From Dokdonella sp. (lineage in GTDB: Bacteria > Pseudomonadota > Gammaproteobacteria > Xanthomonadales > Rhodanobacteraceae), in the NCBI GenBank assembly GCA_024707225.1, contig JANQAE010000003.1:434001-498000 (forward strand): a DNA stretch of 64,000 bases, in the 5' to 3' direction. Below, piece after piece: positions 33,331-43,015 of the stretch. Each line of letters begins with the position of its first letter. Within the stretch, counting starts at the first letter, position 1. The translations under genes were made by a program, and so were the position numbers. Below the pieces are notes generated by a model. It ran no database searches. It was not told the DNA's origin and was given only the letters and a program-made list of their open reading frames with translations.

Positions 33331-34632
33331 TCAGGTGTTGGGGGCGGAGGAGACCTTGCCGCCGTCGTCACCCTTGAACCAGAGCCAGACCCCGTCGTAC
33401 AGGCGCTTGAAGAAGCCGCCTTCGGGGACGTCCTCGAGGGTGACCAGCGGGCGCTCGAGCAAGGTCTTGCCGTCCAGCTCGATTTTCAAGGTGCCCACCG
33501 CCTGCCCCTTCGGCAGCGGCGCGACCACGCGCGAGGGCAGCTCCAGGCTGGCCTTGAGCTGGTCGTAGCGTCCGCGCGGCATCGTCACGACGGCGTCCTC
33601 GACAATGCCGAGCGGCACCGTGGCGGTCGTGCCCTTCCACAGTTCCGGCTGCGCGAGCGGCTTACCTGCCTCGTAGAGCTTGTGCGCCTCGAAGAACCGG
33701 AAGCCATAGTTCAGCAGCGCCTGATTGTCGTCGGCACGCCGCTTCTCGCCGGAGGACCCCATGACCACGGCGATCAGGCGCTGGTCGCCGCGCTTGGCCG
33801 AGGTCACCAGGCAGAAACCGGCCGAGCTGGTGTGGCCGGTCTTGATGCCGTCCACGGTCGGATCGCGCCACAGCAGCGTATTGCGGTTGTGCTGCTTGAT
33901 GCCGTTCCACTCGTAGTCCTTGATCGCGTAGATCGCATAGTCCTCGGGGAAGTCCCGGATCAGCGCGCGCGACAGGATCGCGATGTCGCGCGCGGTCGTG
34001 TAGTGATCCGGATGCGGCAGGCCGCTGGCGTCGACGTAATGCGTGCCGGTCATGCCGATCTGGGCGGCGTAGCGGTTCATCAGGTCGGCGAAGACCGGCT
34101 CGGAGCCGGCCGTGTGCTCGGCCAGCGCGATCGCCGCGTCGTTGCCCGACTGGATGATCATGCCGTGCAGCAGCGCATCGAGCGGGACCTCGCTGCCGAG
34201 CGCGAGGAAGCTGGTCGAGCCGTCGGTGCCGGCGCCGCCGGAACGCCATGCGTTCTCGGAGATCCGCACCGGATCCTCGCGCTTGATCTTGCCGAGCGCG
34301 AGCTCGGAGGACACCACGTAGGACGTCATGACCTTGGTGATCGAGGCCGGCTCCACGCGCAGGTCCGCATTGGATTCGGCCAGGATCTGGCCGGTCGCGT
34401 AGTCCATCAGCACCCAGCTGGTGCCTTCGATGGCCGGCGGCGGCGGCGTCGGCATCGCGGCCGCCGACGGCGCGGCCGGACGGGCCACCGGCTGCGGGGC
34501 GGGTTGAGGCGTCGGCTGGGGCGCGGGCGTCTGTGTCTGGGCGGTGACGGCGGCGGCGCACAGCGCGGCGGACATCCACACGGACCAGCGGCTGGCGCGC
34601 GCGGCGGCGGAGAGAAGCGGAGTCGGTTTCAT
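33331..34632 (-). CDS. dacA: D-alanyl-D-alanine carboxypeptidase (PBP5/6 family)
   Basis: 433 residues. A signal peptide ([17 protein letters not shown]) and a Pro/Gln/Ala-rich linker precede the penicillin-binding domain. The SxxK motif is SITK, the SxN motif is SGN in [11 protein letters not shown], and KTG is in [12 protein letters not shown]. The C-terminal beta domain ends in an amphipathic stretch ([17 protein letters not shown]), the expected membrane anchor. It trims pentapeptide side chains in the periplasm. The linker is longer than in E. coli PBP5. It lies between rlpA and ybeD. Confidence 0.97.
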   Translation of the reverse strand: MKPTPLLSAAARASRWSVWMSAALCAAAVTAQTQTPAPQPTPQPAPQPVARPAAPSAAAMPTPPPPAIEGTSWVLMDYATGQILAESNADLRVEPASITKVMTSYVVSSELALGKIKREDPVRISENAWRSGGAGTDGSTSFLALGSEVPLDALLHGMIIQSGNDAAIALAEHTAGSEPVFADLMNRYAAQIGMTGTHYVDASGLPHPDHYTTARDIAILSRALIRDFPEDYAIYAIKDYEWNGIKQHNRNTLLWRDPTVDGIKTGHTSSAGFCLVTSAKRGDQRLIAVVMGSSGEKRRADDNQALLNYGFRFFEAHKLYEAGKPLAQPELWKGTTATVPLGIVEDAVVTMPRGRYDQLKASLELPSRVVAPLPKGQAVGTLKIELDGKTLLERPLVTLEDVPEGGFFKRLYDGVWLWFKGDDGGKVSSAPNT

Positions 34633-34682
34633 CTGCGGCGGAAATCTCTGGGTGAGTCCAAGGGATGATGGGGCGGAGCGGC

Positions 34683-35596
34683 TCAGCGGTCGTCGATCGC
34701 GACACGCGGCGATCCCAGACCGAGCGAACGGATGCGCGGCGTCAGCGCGTCGGCCTCGCCGACGTCGGCGACCGGACCGATCCGGACCCGGTGCACCGGG
34801 CGTCCGTCGGCGGCGACGATCCGCTCGATCCGCACCGGTCCGATGCCGGCCTGTTCGATCTGGCGCAGCACGCGCTCGGCATTGGCGCGCTCGGCGTAGG
34901 CGCCGACCTGCAGGAACATGCGCCCGGCGACGTCCGGCTGCGCGCGGCTCGGCGCCGGCAGATCCTTCGGATGGTCCGGGTCGATCGCCTGCACCTCGAC
35001 CAGCCCGGTGCCCTTGGGCCAGATGCCGATTCGCACGGCCGCGGCGTAGGACAGGTCGATCACGCGATTCTCGTGGAACGGGCCGCGGTCGTTGACACGG
35101 ACGATCACGCTCCTGCCGTTCTCGAGGTTGGTCACGCGCGCATAGCTCGGCAGCGGCAGCGACTTGTGCGCGGCGGTGAACTGGTACATGTCGTACGGCT
35201 CGAAGCTCGATGTCATGTAGCCGTGGAATTTCTGGCCGTACCACGAGGAGACGCCGCGTTCCTTGTAGCCCTTGGCCGACGGCAGCACCGTGTAGGTGCG
35301 GCCAAGCACGGTATACGGCGACTTGTTGCCATAGCGTGAACGCGGCTCGGCGCGCGGGACCGGCTCGGGCAGCGCGGCGATGTCGGGGACCGGCAGCGTC
35401 GGCTCGCCGTCGCGATCGTGACGATAACGCGAGGACTGGGGGCGGCTCGTTTCGGGCGTCTGACCGCGGCTGTCGTTTTTCTGTCCGGCCGCGGGCGGCT
35501 CAGCGACCGGCCGGTCCGGCCGCTTCCTGCCGCCGGCGCAACCGGTCACGGTCGCGATCAGCACTGCCGCGCCAGCGTCGCCGCCGGCCAGCGCAT
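34683..35596 (-). CDS. rlpA: Septal ring lytic transglycosylase RlpA (probable frameshift in the signal peptide)
   Basis: An outer-membrane lipoprotein that cleaves peptidoglycan lacking stem peptides. The double-psi beta-barrel is present (GVSSWYGQKFHGYMTSSFE, ARVTNLENGRSVIVRVNDRG), and a C-terminal SPOR domain begins FLQVGAYAERANAERV. The open frame reaches back only to a GTG at 35622-35624 with a poor signal sequence. An ATG at 35594-35596, five bases after the mltB stop, starts MRWPAATLAR; restoring one G near 35566-35573 joins it to AVLIATVTGC, a proper lipoprotein signal with Cys at the lipobox. I prefer that reading. It lies between mltB and dacA, the conserved order. Confidence 0.88.
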
Positions 35597-35601
35597 TCCG
35601 G

Positions 35602-36597
35602 TCACGAGCCCTCGCCCGACGCACCCCGCGCGATCGCCTCGGACAACTGCCAGACGGCCATCGAGTAGAGCGGGCTGCGGTTGTAGCGCGAGATCACGTA
35701 GAAGTTCCGGAAGATCATCCAGTCTTCCTGCTCGGCGCCGTCCAGCGTCAGTAATGTCGCCGCACGCTCGGCCTCGACCGGTGCGGTCGGCGCGTAGCCC
35801 CATGCTTCGAGCTGCTGGACCGTCAGCAGCGGTTCGAGGCTGGTGCGCTCGATCGTCCGTGCGCCGGCGTCGCGGACCGCGCGCACGGTCACCGGCGCGT
35901 CGCGTTCCCAGCCGTGCTCGACGAAATAGTTGGCGATGCTGGCGATGATGTCCGGATACGAATTCCACAGGTCGATGCGGCCGTCGCCGTCGTAGTCGCG
36001 CGCCCAGTTGGCGATGCTGGTCGGCATGAACTGGCCCAGTCCCATCGCGCCGGCGTACGAGCCCTTGAGCTGGTCGACCGGAAACGCGAGCCGGTCGTCG
36101 CCGAGCAGCATCAGCTGGCGCAGCTCGCCGCGGAAATAGGCCGAGCGCGGCGGATAGTGGAACGCCAGCGTGTACAGCGCGTCGAGCACGCGGTAGCGGC
36201 CGGTGTTGCGCCCGTAATTGGTCTCCACGCCGATGATCGCGACGATGATCGCGGCCGGCACGCCGAACTCGCCGGAGATCCGGTCGATCAGCTCGCGGTG
36301 CGTCCGGTAGAAGATGACGCCGTCGTCGATGCGCCGGTCACTGATGAAGATCGGCCGGTAGTCCTTCCACGGCTTGGCCTCGGCGGGCCGCGCGATCGCG
36401 TCGAGGATCGACTGCTGGACCTTGGCCTCTTCCAGCGTCGCCAGTACGTGCTGCTCGGACAGGCCGTCGTTGCGTGCCAGCTCGGCGGCGAAGCTCAGCA
36501 CCTGCGGATCGGTGATCTCCGGCAACGCCGTGGCCGGCATCAGGGCGACGATCCATGCACAGGAGGCGCGAACGGCGAAGCGGCGGATTCGATTCAA
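35602..36597 (-). CDS. mltB: Membrane-bound lytic murein transglycosylase B
   Basis: 331 residues. A signal sequence (SCAWIVALMPATALP) is followed by a SLT2-type transglycosylase domain: catalytic Glu in IIGVETNYGRNTG, then FRGELRQLMLL, SYAGAMGLGQFMPTS and the DYDGDGRIDLWNSYPD segment with a calcium-like loop. No lipobox Cys is seen, unlike E. coli MltB, so it may be soluble or anchored by an uncleaved signal. It cuts glycan strands in the periplasm. First gene of the mltB-rlpA-dacA-ybeD-lipB-lipA run. Confidence 0.95.
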   Translation of the reverse strand: MNRIRRFAVRASCAWIVALMPATALPEITDPQVLSFAAELARNDGLSEQHVLATLEEAKVQQSILDAIARPAEAKPWKDYRPIFISDRRIDDGVIFYRTHRELIDRISGEFGVPAAIIVAIIGVETNYGRNTGRYRVLDALYTLAFHYPPRSAYFRGELRQLMLLGDDRLAFPVDQLKGSYAGAMGLGQFMPTSIANWARDYDGDGRIDLWNSYPDIIASIANYFVEHGWERDAPVTVRAVRDAGARTIERTSLEPLLTVQQLEAWGYAPTAPVEAERAATLLTLDGAEQEDWMIFRNFYVISRYNRSPLYSMAVWQLSEAIARGASGEGS

Positions 36598-36603
36598 GAC
36601 GAG

Positions 36604-36625
36604 GGCACCTGCGCGAGCAGGTGCC
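36604..36625. terminator. Hairpin between the TonB-domain gene and mltB
   Basis: Perfect 9-bp stem GGCACCTGC / GCAGGTGCC with a GCGA loop. It lies about 80 bases after the stop of the TonB-domain gene and just ahead of mltB, both on the minus strand. There is no T tract, so it is either a weak terminator or a leader structure of mltB. Confidence 0.5.
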
Positions 36626-36701
36626 TACTCTAGGCAAGCGGCCGGTAACTCTCAACCGTCGCGGCCGCGCGGCGCTTGCGCCGCGGGCGCCGCCTCGCCG
36701 C

Positions 36702-37733
36702 TCAGTTGCCCATCGTGAACTCGATCCGCCGCCGCAGCGTCGCGCTGACCGCGACGCCGTTCTCCAGGCGCGGACGGAACGTCGAGCGCTCGATCGCCTG
36801 GATCGCCTCGCGGTCGAACACGCGTGGCGGGTTCGAACGGACCACGCGGATACCGCTGGGGCTGCCGTCCGGGCTGACCGTGAATTCGACCTCGACCCAG
36901 CCTTCCTGGCGGTCGCGATAGGCCCGGGCCGGATAATCCGGACTGGCACTGCTGACGATGCCCGCATCGCGCGTCTCGCCGGCCGGCGCCGGTGCCGACG
37001 GCGGCGGTTGAGGCGGCGTGGCCGCGGCGGGCTGCGGCTGGGACGGCGCCGGCGCCGGTGTGGCGGCCGGCGGCGGCGTGGCCGGCCGCGTGTCGGCGGC
37101 CGGCGGCGTGGGCTCGGTACGCTGCGGCGCGGCCGGCGTGGAGCCGGGCCGCCCGGCCTGCGCCGCGGCCGCCGCCTGCGCGGCCTGCGCGGCTGCCTCG
37201 CGCTCGACCTGGCGCCGTCGCGCCTCGAGCTTGCTGCGCAGGATCGTCAGGCTGTAATTGTTCGAATCGGCACGCGCGAGCAGATCGATGAGGCGGTCGG
37301 CCTCGTCGACGTCGCCGCGAACGATCGCCTGCTCGACGACACCGGTCACGAACGGAAACAGCTCGCGCAGGCCGTCGCGCGCGCCGTCGCGATCGGGCTC
37401 GCGGGCAAGGATTGCCAGGTAGTACTCGACCGCGTTGTCGCCGACCGGCGCTGCAATCCGGTTCTCCGAGACTGCCTTGTTCGCGCGCTGGAACAGCTCG
37501 TCGACGCTCAAGGTGTCCAGCGTGGAAGCCGCGGCGGCCGGCGCAGCCGGGGTGTCGGGCGTCGCCGTCGCTGCGGCGGGCGCAGCCGGCTGGGTCGCCG
37601 GCGCGGGCGGCGTCGGTGCCGGCGATTCGCCGCAGGCGGCGAGCATCAGCGCCGCGACGACGAGCGCACCCAGGACGAACGGCCGCTGCAGCGCGCTGCG
37701 CGGAAAACCAAACCGGTGGCATTGAATGGTCAT
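36702..37733 (-). CDS. Lipoprotein with C-terminal TonB domain
   Basis: 343 residues. The N-terminus is a lipoprotein signal (RPFVLGALVVAALMLAAC, Cys followed by Gly-Glu-Ser), so lipidation is predicted, not the single uncleaved membrane helix of normal TonB. A Pro/Ala stretch, a helical middle part with TPR-like spacing (DELFQRANKAVSENRIAAPV, VEYYLAILAREPDRDGARDG), a long charged helix and a Pro-rich linker lead to a TonB C-terminal domain (DYPARAYRDRQEGWVEVEFT, SPDGSPSGIRVVRSNPPRVF, EAIQAIERSTFRPR). No exbB/exbD is nearby. I chose ATG 37731-37733 because it begins the signal; the open frame runs further upstream. Role unknown, possibly envelope structure rather than energy transduction. Confidence 0.82.
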   Translation of the reverse strand: MTIQCHRFGFPRSALQRPFVLGALVVAALMLAACGESPAPTPPAPATQPAAPAAATATPDTPAAPAAAASTLDTLSVDELFQRANKAVSENRIAAPVGDNAVEYYLAILAREPDRDGARDGLRELFPFVTGVVEQAIVRGDVDEADRLIDLLARADSNNYSLTILRSKLEARRRQVEREAAAQAAQAAAAAQAGRPGSTPAAPQRTEPTPPAADTRPATPPPAATPAPAPSQPQPAAATPPQPPPSAPAPAGETRDAGIVSSASPDYPARAYRDRQEGWVEVEFTVSPDGSPSGIRVVRSNPPRVFDREAIQAIERSTFRPRLENGVAVSATLRRRIEFTMGN

Positions 37734-38040
37734 GCCGAAAAGCCCCCCAAAGGCTGGACACTGACACTGACGCCCGCTGAAAACGGGCGGGCCTCCGATG
37801 CCCGCGCGCTGCTGCCCGACCGTCCGACCTTGGCTGTTCGACTGGCCCCCTGGCCCGGGTAACCATATCGCAGTCTTTGCAAATACGGCAATTCGCATAA
37901 GCGGACGCGTTTGGCAGTTACTGCCGCCCATCCGCTGCGGGGCACTTGACCCCGGTCATGTTTCCCTCAGCCGGCGCGGCCTAGAGTCCCATGTCCCGGC
38001 CCGACCGGGATCCCCCCGAACGCACTGCCTGGAGACCAGC
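37734..38040. other. Divergent promoter region with two small dyads
   Basis: No gene. It separates the TonB-domain lipoprotein (-) from the DUF883 gene (+). An AT-richer patch at about 37861-37920 is a likely promoter area. Two short perfect dyads are visible: GGCAGT-T-ACTGCC at 37913-37925 and TGACC-CC-GGTCA at 37947-37958. Either could bind a regulator; neither matches a site I know. Confidence 0.45.
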
Positions 38041-38355
38041 ATGGTCAGCATTCGCGACATGAAACAGGGCGCCTCGAAGACAGCCGACGACCTCGCCGAC
38101 GCGGCGGACGGCGCTGGCGAGACGATCAAGGACGGACTGAAGGACACCGCGGAGGAACTGCACACGCTCGGCGAGCGCCTGCGCGCGAACGGGTCACAGC
38201 TCGAAGACGAGTTGCGCGATGCGAGCCAGCGATTCACCGACGGCGCGCGCAAGTTCGGCGACGCGGCCGCCGAGCAGATCCGCGAACATCCGCTGGCCGC
38301 GTTCGGCATCGCGTTCGCCGCAGGCATGATCGTCACGCGCTGGCTGCGCCGCTAG
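38041..38355 (+). CDS. DUF883 (YqjD/ElaB-family) membrane-anchored protein
   Basis: 104 residues. A long amphipathic helix (SKTADDLADAADGAGETIKD, LGERLRANGSQLEDELRDAS) leads to one C-terminal membrane segment (HPLAAFGIAFAAGMIVTRWL) ending in RR, the YqjD/ElaB pattern. In E. coli such proteins anchor ribosomes at the inner membrane in stationary phase. ATG 38041 has GGAG upstream; the longer open frame lacks similarity. First of three coupled small membrane-protein genes. Confidence 0.88.
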   Translation: MVSIRDMKQGASKTADDLADAADGAGETIKDGLKDTAEELHTLGERLRANGSQLEDELRDASQRFTDGARKFGDAAAEQIREHPLAAFGIAFAAGMIVTRWLRR

Positions 38356-38363
38356 GCACCCCG

Positions 38364-38777
38364 ATGGAACCGCAAGGGGAGCGTCCGCACGAGCAGCCGG
38401 CGCCGCAGGGCCAGGCGACGCCGTCGCTGACCGACCTGCGCTACACGTTCGATGCGGCGATCGGCGCCGCCGAAGCCGGGCTGGCGCTGGTGCGGGCGGA
38501 GCTGCGCCTGGCGCGCAGTTCCGCGTTGAACCTGGTGTGGCTGGGATTTGGCCTGGTGTTTCTCGGCGTCGGCGCCTGGCTGGCGACCAGCGCCGCGATC
38601 GCAGCCGGCATCTATCAATTGACCGGCAACGTCTTCATCGGCATCGCCGCGGTGGCGCTGGCCAATCTCGGTGGCATCGCCTGGGTGCTGTTCGCAATGC
38701 GCCATTGCTGGCGCGACCTGACCCTGCCGCGGACGCGCCGCATGCTCGACGAGGCACGACGGGAGGTACAGGCATGA
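38364..38777 (+). CDS. YqjE-like phage-holin-family membrane protein
   Basis: 137 residues. A short polar N-terminus is followed by a helix (TDLRYTFDAAIGAAEAGLAL) and two membrane segments (ALNLVWLGFGLVFLGVGAWL and GNVFIGIAAVALANLGGIAW), matching the YqjE/actinobacterial-holin-like family. Function unknown. It starts eight bases after the DUF883 gene and its stop overlaps the next start (ATGA). Confidence 0.82.
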   Translation: MEPQGERPHEQPAPQGQATPSLTDLRYTFDAAIGAAEAGLALVRAELRLARSSALNLVWLGFGLVFLGVGAWLATSAAIAAGIYQLTGNVFIGIAAVALANLGGIAWVLFAMRHCWRDLTLPRTRRMLDEARREVQA

Positions 38778-39112
38778 GTCTCAGACAGGACCGGCGCGCC
38801 GCCCAGGCGGCGGAGATCCGCGCGATCGTCATGAAGCGCGAACTGCAGCGCGCCGGCAGTCCGCTGGCGCGGCTGTGGCGGCGGCATCGCACGGCGCTGG
38901 TCATCGGCGGCGGTGTAGCGGCCGGCGTGATCGTGAGCCTGCTGCCGGTTCGCGCGTTCGCGCGAGCCGGCTCGACGGTGGGCGCCCTGGCCGGCATGGC
39001 GTTGCGCTCGCCGTTCGCGCCGATCGTGGTCGGCTGGATCGCAAAGGCCCAGGAGCAGACCGCCTCGGCCGAGGCCGCGGACGATCCGGCCGGGCCGCCG
39101 GTCGACCGCTGA
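38774..39112 (+). CDS. YqjK-like small membrane protein
   Basis: 112 residues, basic N-terminal half (KRELQRAGSPLARLWRRHRT) and one membrane segment (ALVIGGGVAAGVIVSLLPVR), then a hydrophobic stretch LAGMALRSPFAPIVVGW and an acidic tail. Position after the DUF883 and YqjE-like genes, overlapping by four bases, suggests the YqjK place in the E. coli yqjD-yqjE-yqjK operon; sequence similarity itself is weak. Confidence 0.7.
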   Translation: MSLRQDRRAAQAAEIRAIVMKRELQRAGSPLARLWRRHRTALVIGGGVAAGVIVSLLPVRAFARAGSTVGALAGMALRSPFAPIVVGWIAKAQEQTASAEAADDPAGPPVDR

Positions 39113-39235
39113 CGCTCGCTCGCCGCACGTCCTGATCCGGCCTGCGGGATACCCGCGTCCGGCGCCGCCGGACGATCGCACGGACGGAGCCGCAGAGCGG
39201 CGCCCGGATCCTGGATCCGAACCGCCCGGCCCGCT

Positions 39236-39263
39236 GTCGCCACCCGGCGCGCCGGGTGGCGAC
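39236..39263. terminator. Hairpin between converging YqjK-like and mdh genes
   Basis: Perfect 12-bp stem GTCGCCACCCGG / CCGGGTGGCGAC with a CGCG loop, ten bases past the end of mdh. It has no T tract but lies between two convergent genes and probably ends both transcripts. Confidence 0.65.
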
Positions 39264-39272
39264 CAGGTGCGA

Positions 39273-40259
39273 TCAGCGCCCGGCGAACAGGTGCTCGACC
39301 GCCGCACGCTCCTCGCGCAGCTCCTTGTCGGTCGCCTCGATGCGACCGCGCGAGAACGCATTGACGTCCAGGCCCTGGACGATCCGGTACGCGCCGTCCT
39401 TCACGGTGACCGGGTAGCCGAAGATCACGCCCGGCTCGATGCCGTAGGAGCCGTCGGACGGAATCGCCATCGAGACCCAGTCGCCTTCGGCCGTGCCGAG
39501 CGTCCAGTCGCGCATGTGATCGATCGCCGCCGAGGCCGCCGAGGCCGCCGACGAGGCGCCGCGCGCCTTGATGATCGCCGCGCCGCGCTGCTGCACGACC
39601 GGGATGAAGTCGTTCTCGTACCAGGCCTGGTCGACCAGCGACAGCGCCGGCTTGCCGCCGACCGTCGCTTCGTGGATGTCCGGATACTGGGTGGAGCTGT
39701 GGTTGCCCCAGATCGTGACCTTGGCGATGTCGGTGTTCAGTGCGCCGGTCTTCTCGGCGAGCTGGCTGATCGCGCGGTTGTGGTCGAGGCGGACCATCGC
39801 GGTGAACCGGCCCGGATCGAGGTCCGGTGCGTTCTGCTGGGCGATCAGCGCATTGGTATTGGCCGGATTGCCGACCACGAGCACGCGCACGTCGCGCTTG
39901 GCGTGGTCGTTCAGCGCCTTGCCCTGCGGCGCGAAGATCGCACCGTTGGCCTCGAGCAGATCCTTGCGCTCCATGCCCGGTCCGCGCGGACGGGCGCCGA
40001 CGAGCAGCGCATAGTCCACGTCCTTGAACGCGACGTTGACGTCGTCGGTCGCGACCACGCCGTGCAGGGTCGAGAACGCGCAGTCGTTGAGTTCCATCAC
40101 CACGCCGTTGAGGGCCGGCAGCGCGGGAGTGATTTCGAGCAGGTGCAGGATCACCGGCTGGTCGGGGCCGAGCATGTCGCCGGCGGCGATCCGGAACAGC
40201 AGGGCATAGCCGATCTGGCCGGCAGCGCCGGTGACGGCAACGCGGACGGGAGCTTTCAT
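39273..40259 (-). CDS. mdh: Malate dehydrogenase
   Basis: 328 residues of the cytosolic-type MDH found in many proteobacteria. NAD-binding motif [28 protein letters not shown], the catalytic region [16 protein letters not shown], the conserved [12 protein letters not shown] with the active-site His, and SDGSYGI. It interconverts malate and oxaloacetate in the TCA cycle. It lies 35 bases after the glutaredoxin-like gene and in line with the aminotransferase, so the three may be one transcript joining oxaloacetate to amino-acid metabolism. Confidence 0.97.
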   Translation of the reverse strand: MKAPVRVAVTGAAGQIGYALLFRIAAGDMLGPDQPVILHLLEITPALPALNGVVMELNDCAFSTLHGVVATDDVNVAFKDVDYALLVGARPRGPGMERKDLLEANGAIFAPQGKALNDHAKRDVRVLVVGNPANTNALIAQQNAPDLDPGRFTAMVRLDHNRAISQLAEKTGALNTDIAKVTIWGNHSSTQYPDIHEATVGGKPALSLVDQAWYENDFIPVVQQRGAAIIKARGASSAASAASAAIDHMRDWTLGTAEGDWVSMAIPSDGSYGIEPGVIFGYPVTVKDGAYRIVQGLDVNAFSRGRIEATDKELREERAAVEHLFAGR

Positions 40260-40294
40260 CGCAACAACCTCATCGAGGGACGGGAGAGAGGATT

Positions 40295-40672
40295 TCAGGA
40301 AGATGGGGACGCCGCGCCGGCCGGCAGCAGATCGGCACCAGCGAGCAGACGACGGATGCGGCGCGGCGCGTAGCCGTGGACCACGGTGTCGTCGATCAGC
40401 ACGATCGGCACGCCCGAGGCACGCAGCAGCGCGAACGCGCGCCGGCCTTCCTCGGAGCGCTCGACATCGACTTCGCGGTAGCGCACGCCCCAGGCGCCGA
40501 GGTCGTTGCGCAGCTTCATGCAGTAGCCGCACTGTCGGGTCGACAGCAGCACGACCGGCTCGGAACCGACCAGCTCGCGCAGCGCGGCGGCATCGGCGCC
40601 CGCGCGCGGCTGCCGTTCGCAGCCGGCCAGGGCGGCGGCGAACGTCAGGCCGAACAGCAGGCGCGCGATCAT
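40295..40672 (-). CDS. Glutaredoxin-like lipoprotein
   Basis: 125 residues. The start [18 protein letters not shown] is a lipoprotein signal with the lipobox Cys followed by Glu-Arg-Gln. The mature part is a glutaredoxin fold: [15 protein letters not shown] with a CGYC redox pair, then the [10 protein letters not shown] cis-Pro region and [11 protein letters not shown]. It should act outside the cytoplasm, unlike usual glutaredoxins. Its start overlaps the aminotransferase stop by one base (TGATG), so it is translated with it. Partner unknown. Confidence 0.86.
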   Translation of the reverse strand: MIARLLFGLTFAAALAGCERQPRAGADAAALRELVGSEPVVLLSTRQCGYCMKLRNDLGAWGVRYREVDVERSEEGRRAFALLRASGVPIVLIDDTVVHGYAPRRIRRLLAGADLLPAGAASPSS

Positions 40673-41868
40673 CAGCGCAGCTCGGCGAAGAATTCCTGGA
40701 TGCGCTGCATGCCCGGCGCCAGCTGCGGCGTCGGACAGGTGTAGGAAATGCGCAGCGCGCGCGGCTCGCCGAATGCACTGCCGGGCACGCAGGCCACACC
40801 CTTGGTCTCGAGCAGGACGTTGCAGAAGTCCACGTCGTTGGCGATCAGCCGCCCCTGGTAGGACTTGCCGAACGCGCAGGAGATGTCCGGAAACACGTAG
40901 AACGCGCCCTGCGGGCGTGGGCAGATCACGCCGGGTATCGCCTCCAGCGCGGCCATGACGGTATCGCGCTTGGCCGAGAACTCGGCGTTCTTGGCGGTCG
41001 GCACGTCCTGCGGACCGCTCAGCGCGGCGATCGCGGCCGCGTTGACGATCTCCGGCACGTTGGTGATGTGGTTGGAATTGAGCGTCACCACGGCCTGGGC
41101 CACGGTCTCCGGACCGGCGACGAAGCCGACGCGCCAGCCCGGCATGCCGTAGGTCTTGGAGAGCGAGTCGACATGGATCGTGCGGTCGCGCAGCTCGGGC
41201 CGCGCATTGACGAAATTGTGATAGCCGATGCCGTCGAAGACCATGCGGTTGTAGATGTCGTCGCAGACGATCCAGACGTCCGGATGGCGGACCAGCACGT
41301 CGGCCAGCGCGGCGATCTCGTCCTTCGAGTACACCATGCCGGTGGGGTTGGACGGATTGTTGAACAGGAACAGCTTGGCGCCCGGCAGCGCCGCGTCCAG
41401 CTGCGCCGGCGTGAGCTTGTAGCTCTGCGCCGCCGGGCACGGCAGCAGGCGGATCTGCGCGCCGACGATGTCGGCGATGTCGACGTAGGTGGTCCAGTAA
41501 GGCGTCGGGAAGACGATCACGTCACCCGGATCGAGCAGCGCCTCGGCCAGGTTGTACAGCACGTGCTTGGCGCCGATGCCGGTCGCGATGTTCTTGCGGC
41601 CGTAGCCGGTCAGCCCGCTGCCTTCCAGGTGCGCGATGAACGCGTCGAGCAGGGCGTCCGGCCCGCGGTTGGAGCCGTACTGGCCCGAGTCCTTCGCCAG
41701 CGCATCGCGCACCGCCTGGTAGACGTGATCGCCCGGCAGGAAATTCGGAACGCCGATCGAGAAGCTGATGATGTCGCGCCCCTCGGCCTTGAGACGCTTG
41801 GCTTTCTCGGCGACGGCCATGATGGCGCTGGGCTTGGCGCGGCTCATGCGCGCGGCAAGTGAAGGCAT
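40672..41868 (-). CDS. Class I PLP-dependent aminotransferase (aspartate aminotransferase-like)
   Basis: 398 residues. The PLP lysine is in [16 protein letters not shown]. Other fold-type I markers are [60 protein letters not shown] with the PLP-ring Asn, and [15 protein letters not shown] near the end holds the carboxylate-binding Arg. It fits the subgroup Ib aspartate/alanine-type enzymes; exact substrate is not certain. I chose ATG 41866-41868, preceded by GAGG. It heads the set with the glutaredoxin-like gene and mdh. A 292-base spacer without a gene separates it from the divergent YeaQ-like gene. Confidence 0.92.
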   Translation of the reverse strand: MPSLAARMSRAKPSAIMAVAEKAKRLKAEGRDIISFSIGVPNFLPGDHVYQAVRDALAKDSGQYGSNRGPDALLDAFIAHLEGSGLTGYGRKNIATGIGAKHVLYNLAEALLDPGDVIVFPTPYWTTYVDIADIVGAQIRLLPCPAAQSYKLTPAQLDAALPGAKLFLFNNPSNPTGMVYSKDEIAALADVLVRHPDVWIVCDDIYNRMVFDGIGYHNFVNARPELRDRTIHVDSLSKTYGMPGWRVGFVAGPETVAQAVVTLNSNHITNVPEIVNAAAIAALSGPQDVPTAKNAEFSAKRDTVMAALEAIPGVICPRPQGAFYVFPDISCAFGKSYQGRLIANDVDFCNVLLETKGVACVPGSAFGEPRALRISYTCPTPQLAPGMQRIQEFFAELR

Positions 41869-42160
41869 GGGGAAACCTCGTGGGAAAAGCGGGCGGAAGG
41901 ACACGCGGGACAACAGCTGATTTTAGCACGCCCGTCCGAGGCACCGCAGCCGCCGCCGGATGCGAGCCGATGCGCGCGCAGCCCCGGGCGTCCACGACGC
42001 ATTGCGCCGCGACGAGCGCTACAAACAATCGTTACGCGACCGAAAAAAACAGCCGCCGCGGCGCGCTGGCCGACACGGCGGCGGAGTATGCTGGCCGCCG
42101 TCCGGGCGGACCCGAATGGCCGCGCGGCACACCCCTACAACATCGTTGCGGAGAGACTCA

Positions 42161-42430
42161 ATGGAAGTATTCGGCGGCACCTACGGGATCATCATGACGA
42201 TCCTGATCGGCCTGGTGGTCGGCATCGTCGCGAAGTTCCTCAAGCCCGGCAAGGATCCGGGCGGCTTCATCGTGACCACGCTGATCGGTATCGCCGGCTC
42301 GTTCGTCGCGACCTTCATCGGCAAGAGCATGGGCTGGTACCAGCCGGGGCAGACCGCCGGCTTCATCGGCTCGGTGGTCGGCGCGATCGTGCTGCTGCTG
42401 CTCTGGGGCCTGCTGACGCGCAAGCGCTGA
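42161..42430 (+). CDS. GlsB/YeaQ/YmgE-family small membrane protein
   Basis: 89 residues with three membrane segments (GIIMTILIGLVVGIVAKFL, FIVTTLIGIAGSFVATFIG, TAGFIGSVVGAIVLLLLWGL) and the family turn KPGKDPGG. These are the so-called transglycosylase-associated proteins, often stress-induced, with no proven enzyme activity. ATG 42161 follows GGAGAGAC. A terminator stands directly after the stop codon. Confidence 0.92.
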   Translation: MEVFGGTYGIIMTILIGLVVGIVAKFLKPGKDPGGFIVTTLIGIAGSFVATFIGKSMGWYQPGQTAGFIGSVVGAIVLLLLWGLLTRKR

Positions 42431-42438
42431 GCCCCTCG

Positions 42439-42475
42439 CCGCGGCAGGCGCCGGCGACCGGGCCTGCCGCGGTTT
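42439..42475. terminator. Terminator between the YeaQ-like gene and ppiB
   Basis: Perfect 11-bp stem CCGCGGCAGGC / GCCTGCCGCGG with a 12-nt loop followed by TTT, nine bases after the stop of the YeaQ-like gene and 19 bases past the end of convergent ppiB. Confidence 0.75.
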
Positions 42476-42493
42476 CCTGCGTGAACGCGCGTC

Positions 42494-43015
42494 TCAGCGC
42501 GCGTCGAGCACCGTGTTCCACGCGTCGAGCTGTGCGCGGGTCTTCTCGAACAGCGCGGCGGTGTCGCCCTCGATCGTGACCGACTCGATCGCGTCGCCCT
42601 GGCGGATCGCGTCGACGACCTTCTGGTCATCGGCGTCGACGACCTTGCCGAACACGGTGTGCTTGCCGTCGAGCCACGGCGTCGGGCCGTGCGTGATGAA
42701 GAACTGGCTGCCGTTGGTGCCCTTGCCGCCCTGGATGCCGGCATTGGCCATCGACAGCACGCCCGGCGCGTCGTGCCTGAGCGACGGGACGATCTCGTCG
42801 TCGAAGCGATAGCCCGGGCCGCCGGTGCCGGTGCCGTTCGGGCAGCCGCCCTGGATCATGAAGTCGCTGATGACTCGGTGGAAGCTCAGTCCGTTGTAGA
42901 AACCGCGGCGCGCCAGATTGACGAAGCTGGCCGTGGTGACCGGAACCTGGTCGGCGAACAGCTTCACGCGGATCGGACCGCGCGCGGTCGCGAATACGGC
43001 GGTGAGGTCGGACAT
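42494..43015 (-). CDS. ppiB: Peptidyl-prolyl cis-trans isomerase, cyclophilin type
   Basis: 173 residues, no signal peptide, so cytoplasmic (PpiB type). The cyclophilin core is complete: [20 protein letters not shown] with the catalytic Arg and Phe, [39 protein letters not shown] and [19 protein letters not shown]. It speeds prolyl isomerisation in protein folding. The start MSDLTAVF is preceded by GGAG. Single gene, convergent with the YeaQ-like gene. Confidence 0.95.
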   Translation of the reverse strand: MSDLTAVFATARGPIRVKLFADQVPVTTASFVNLARRGFYNGLSFHRVISDFMIQGGCPNGTGTGGPGYRFDDEIVPSLRHDAPGVLSMANAGIQGGKGTNGSQFFITHGPTPWLDGKHTVFGKVVDADDQKVVDAIRQGDAIESVTIEGDTAALFEKTRAQLDAWNTVLDAR

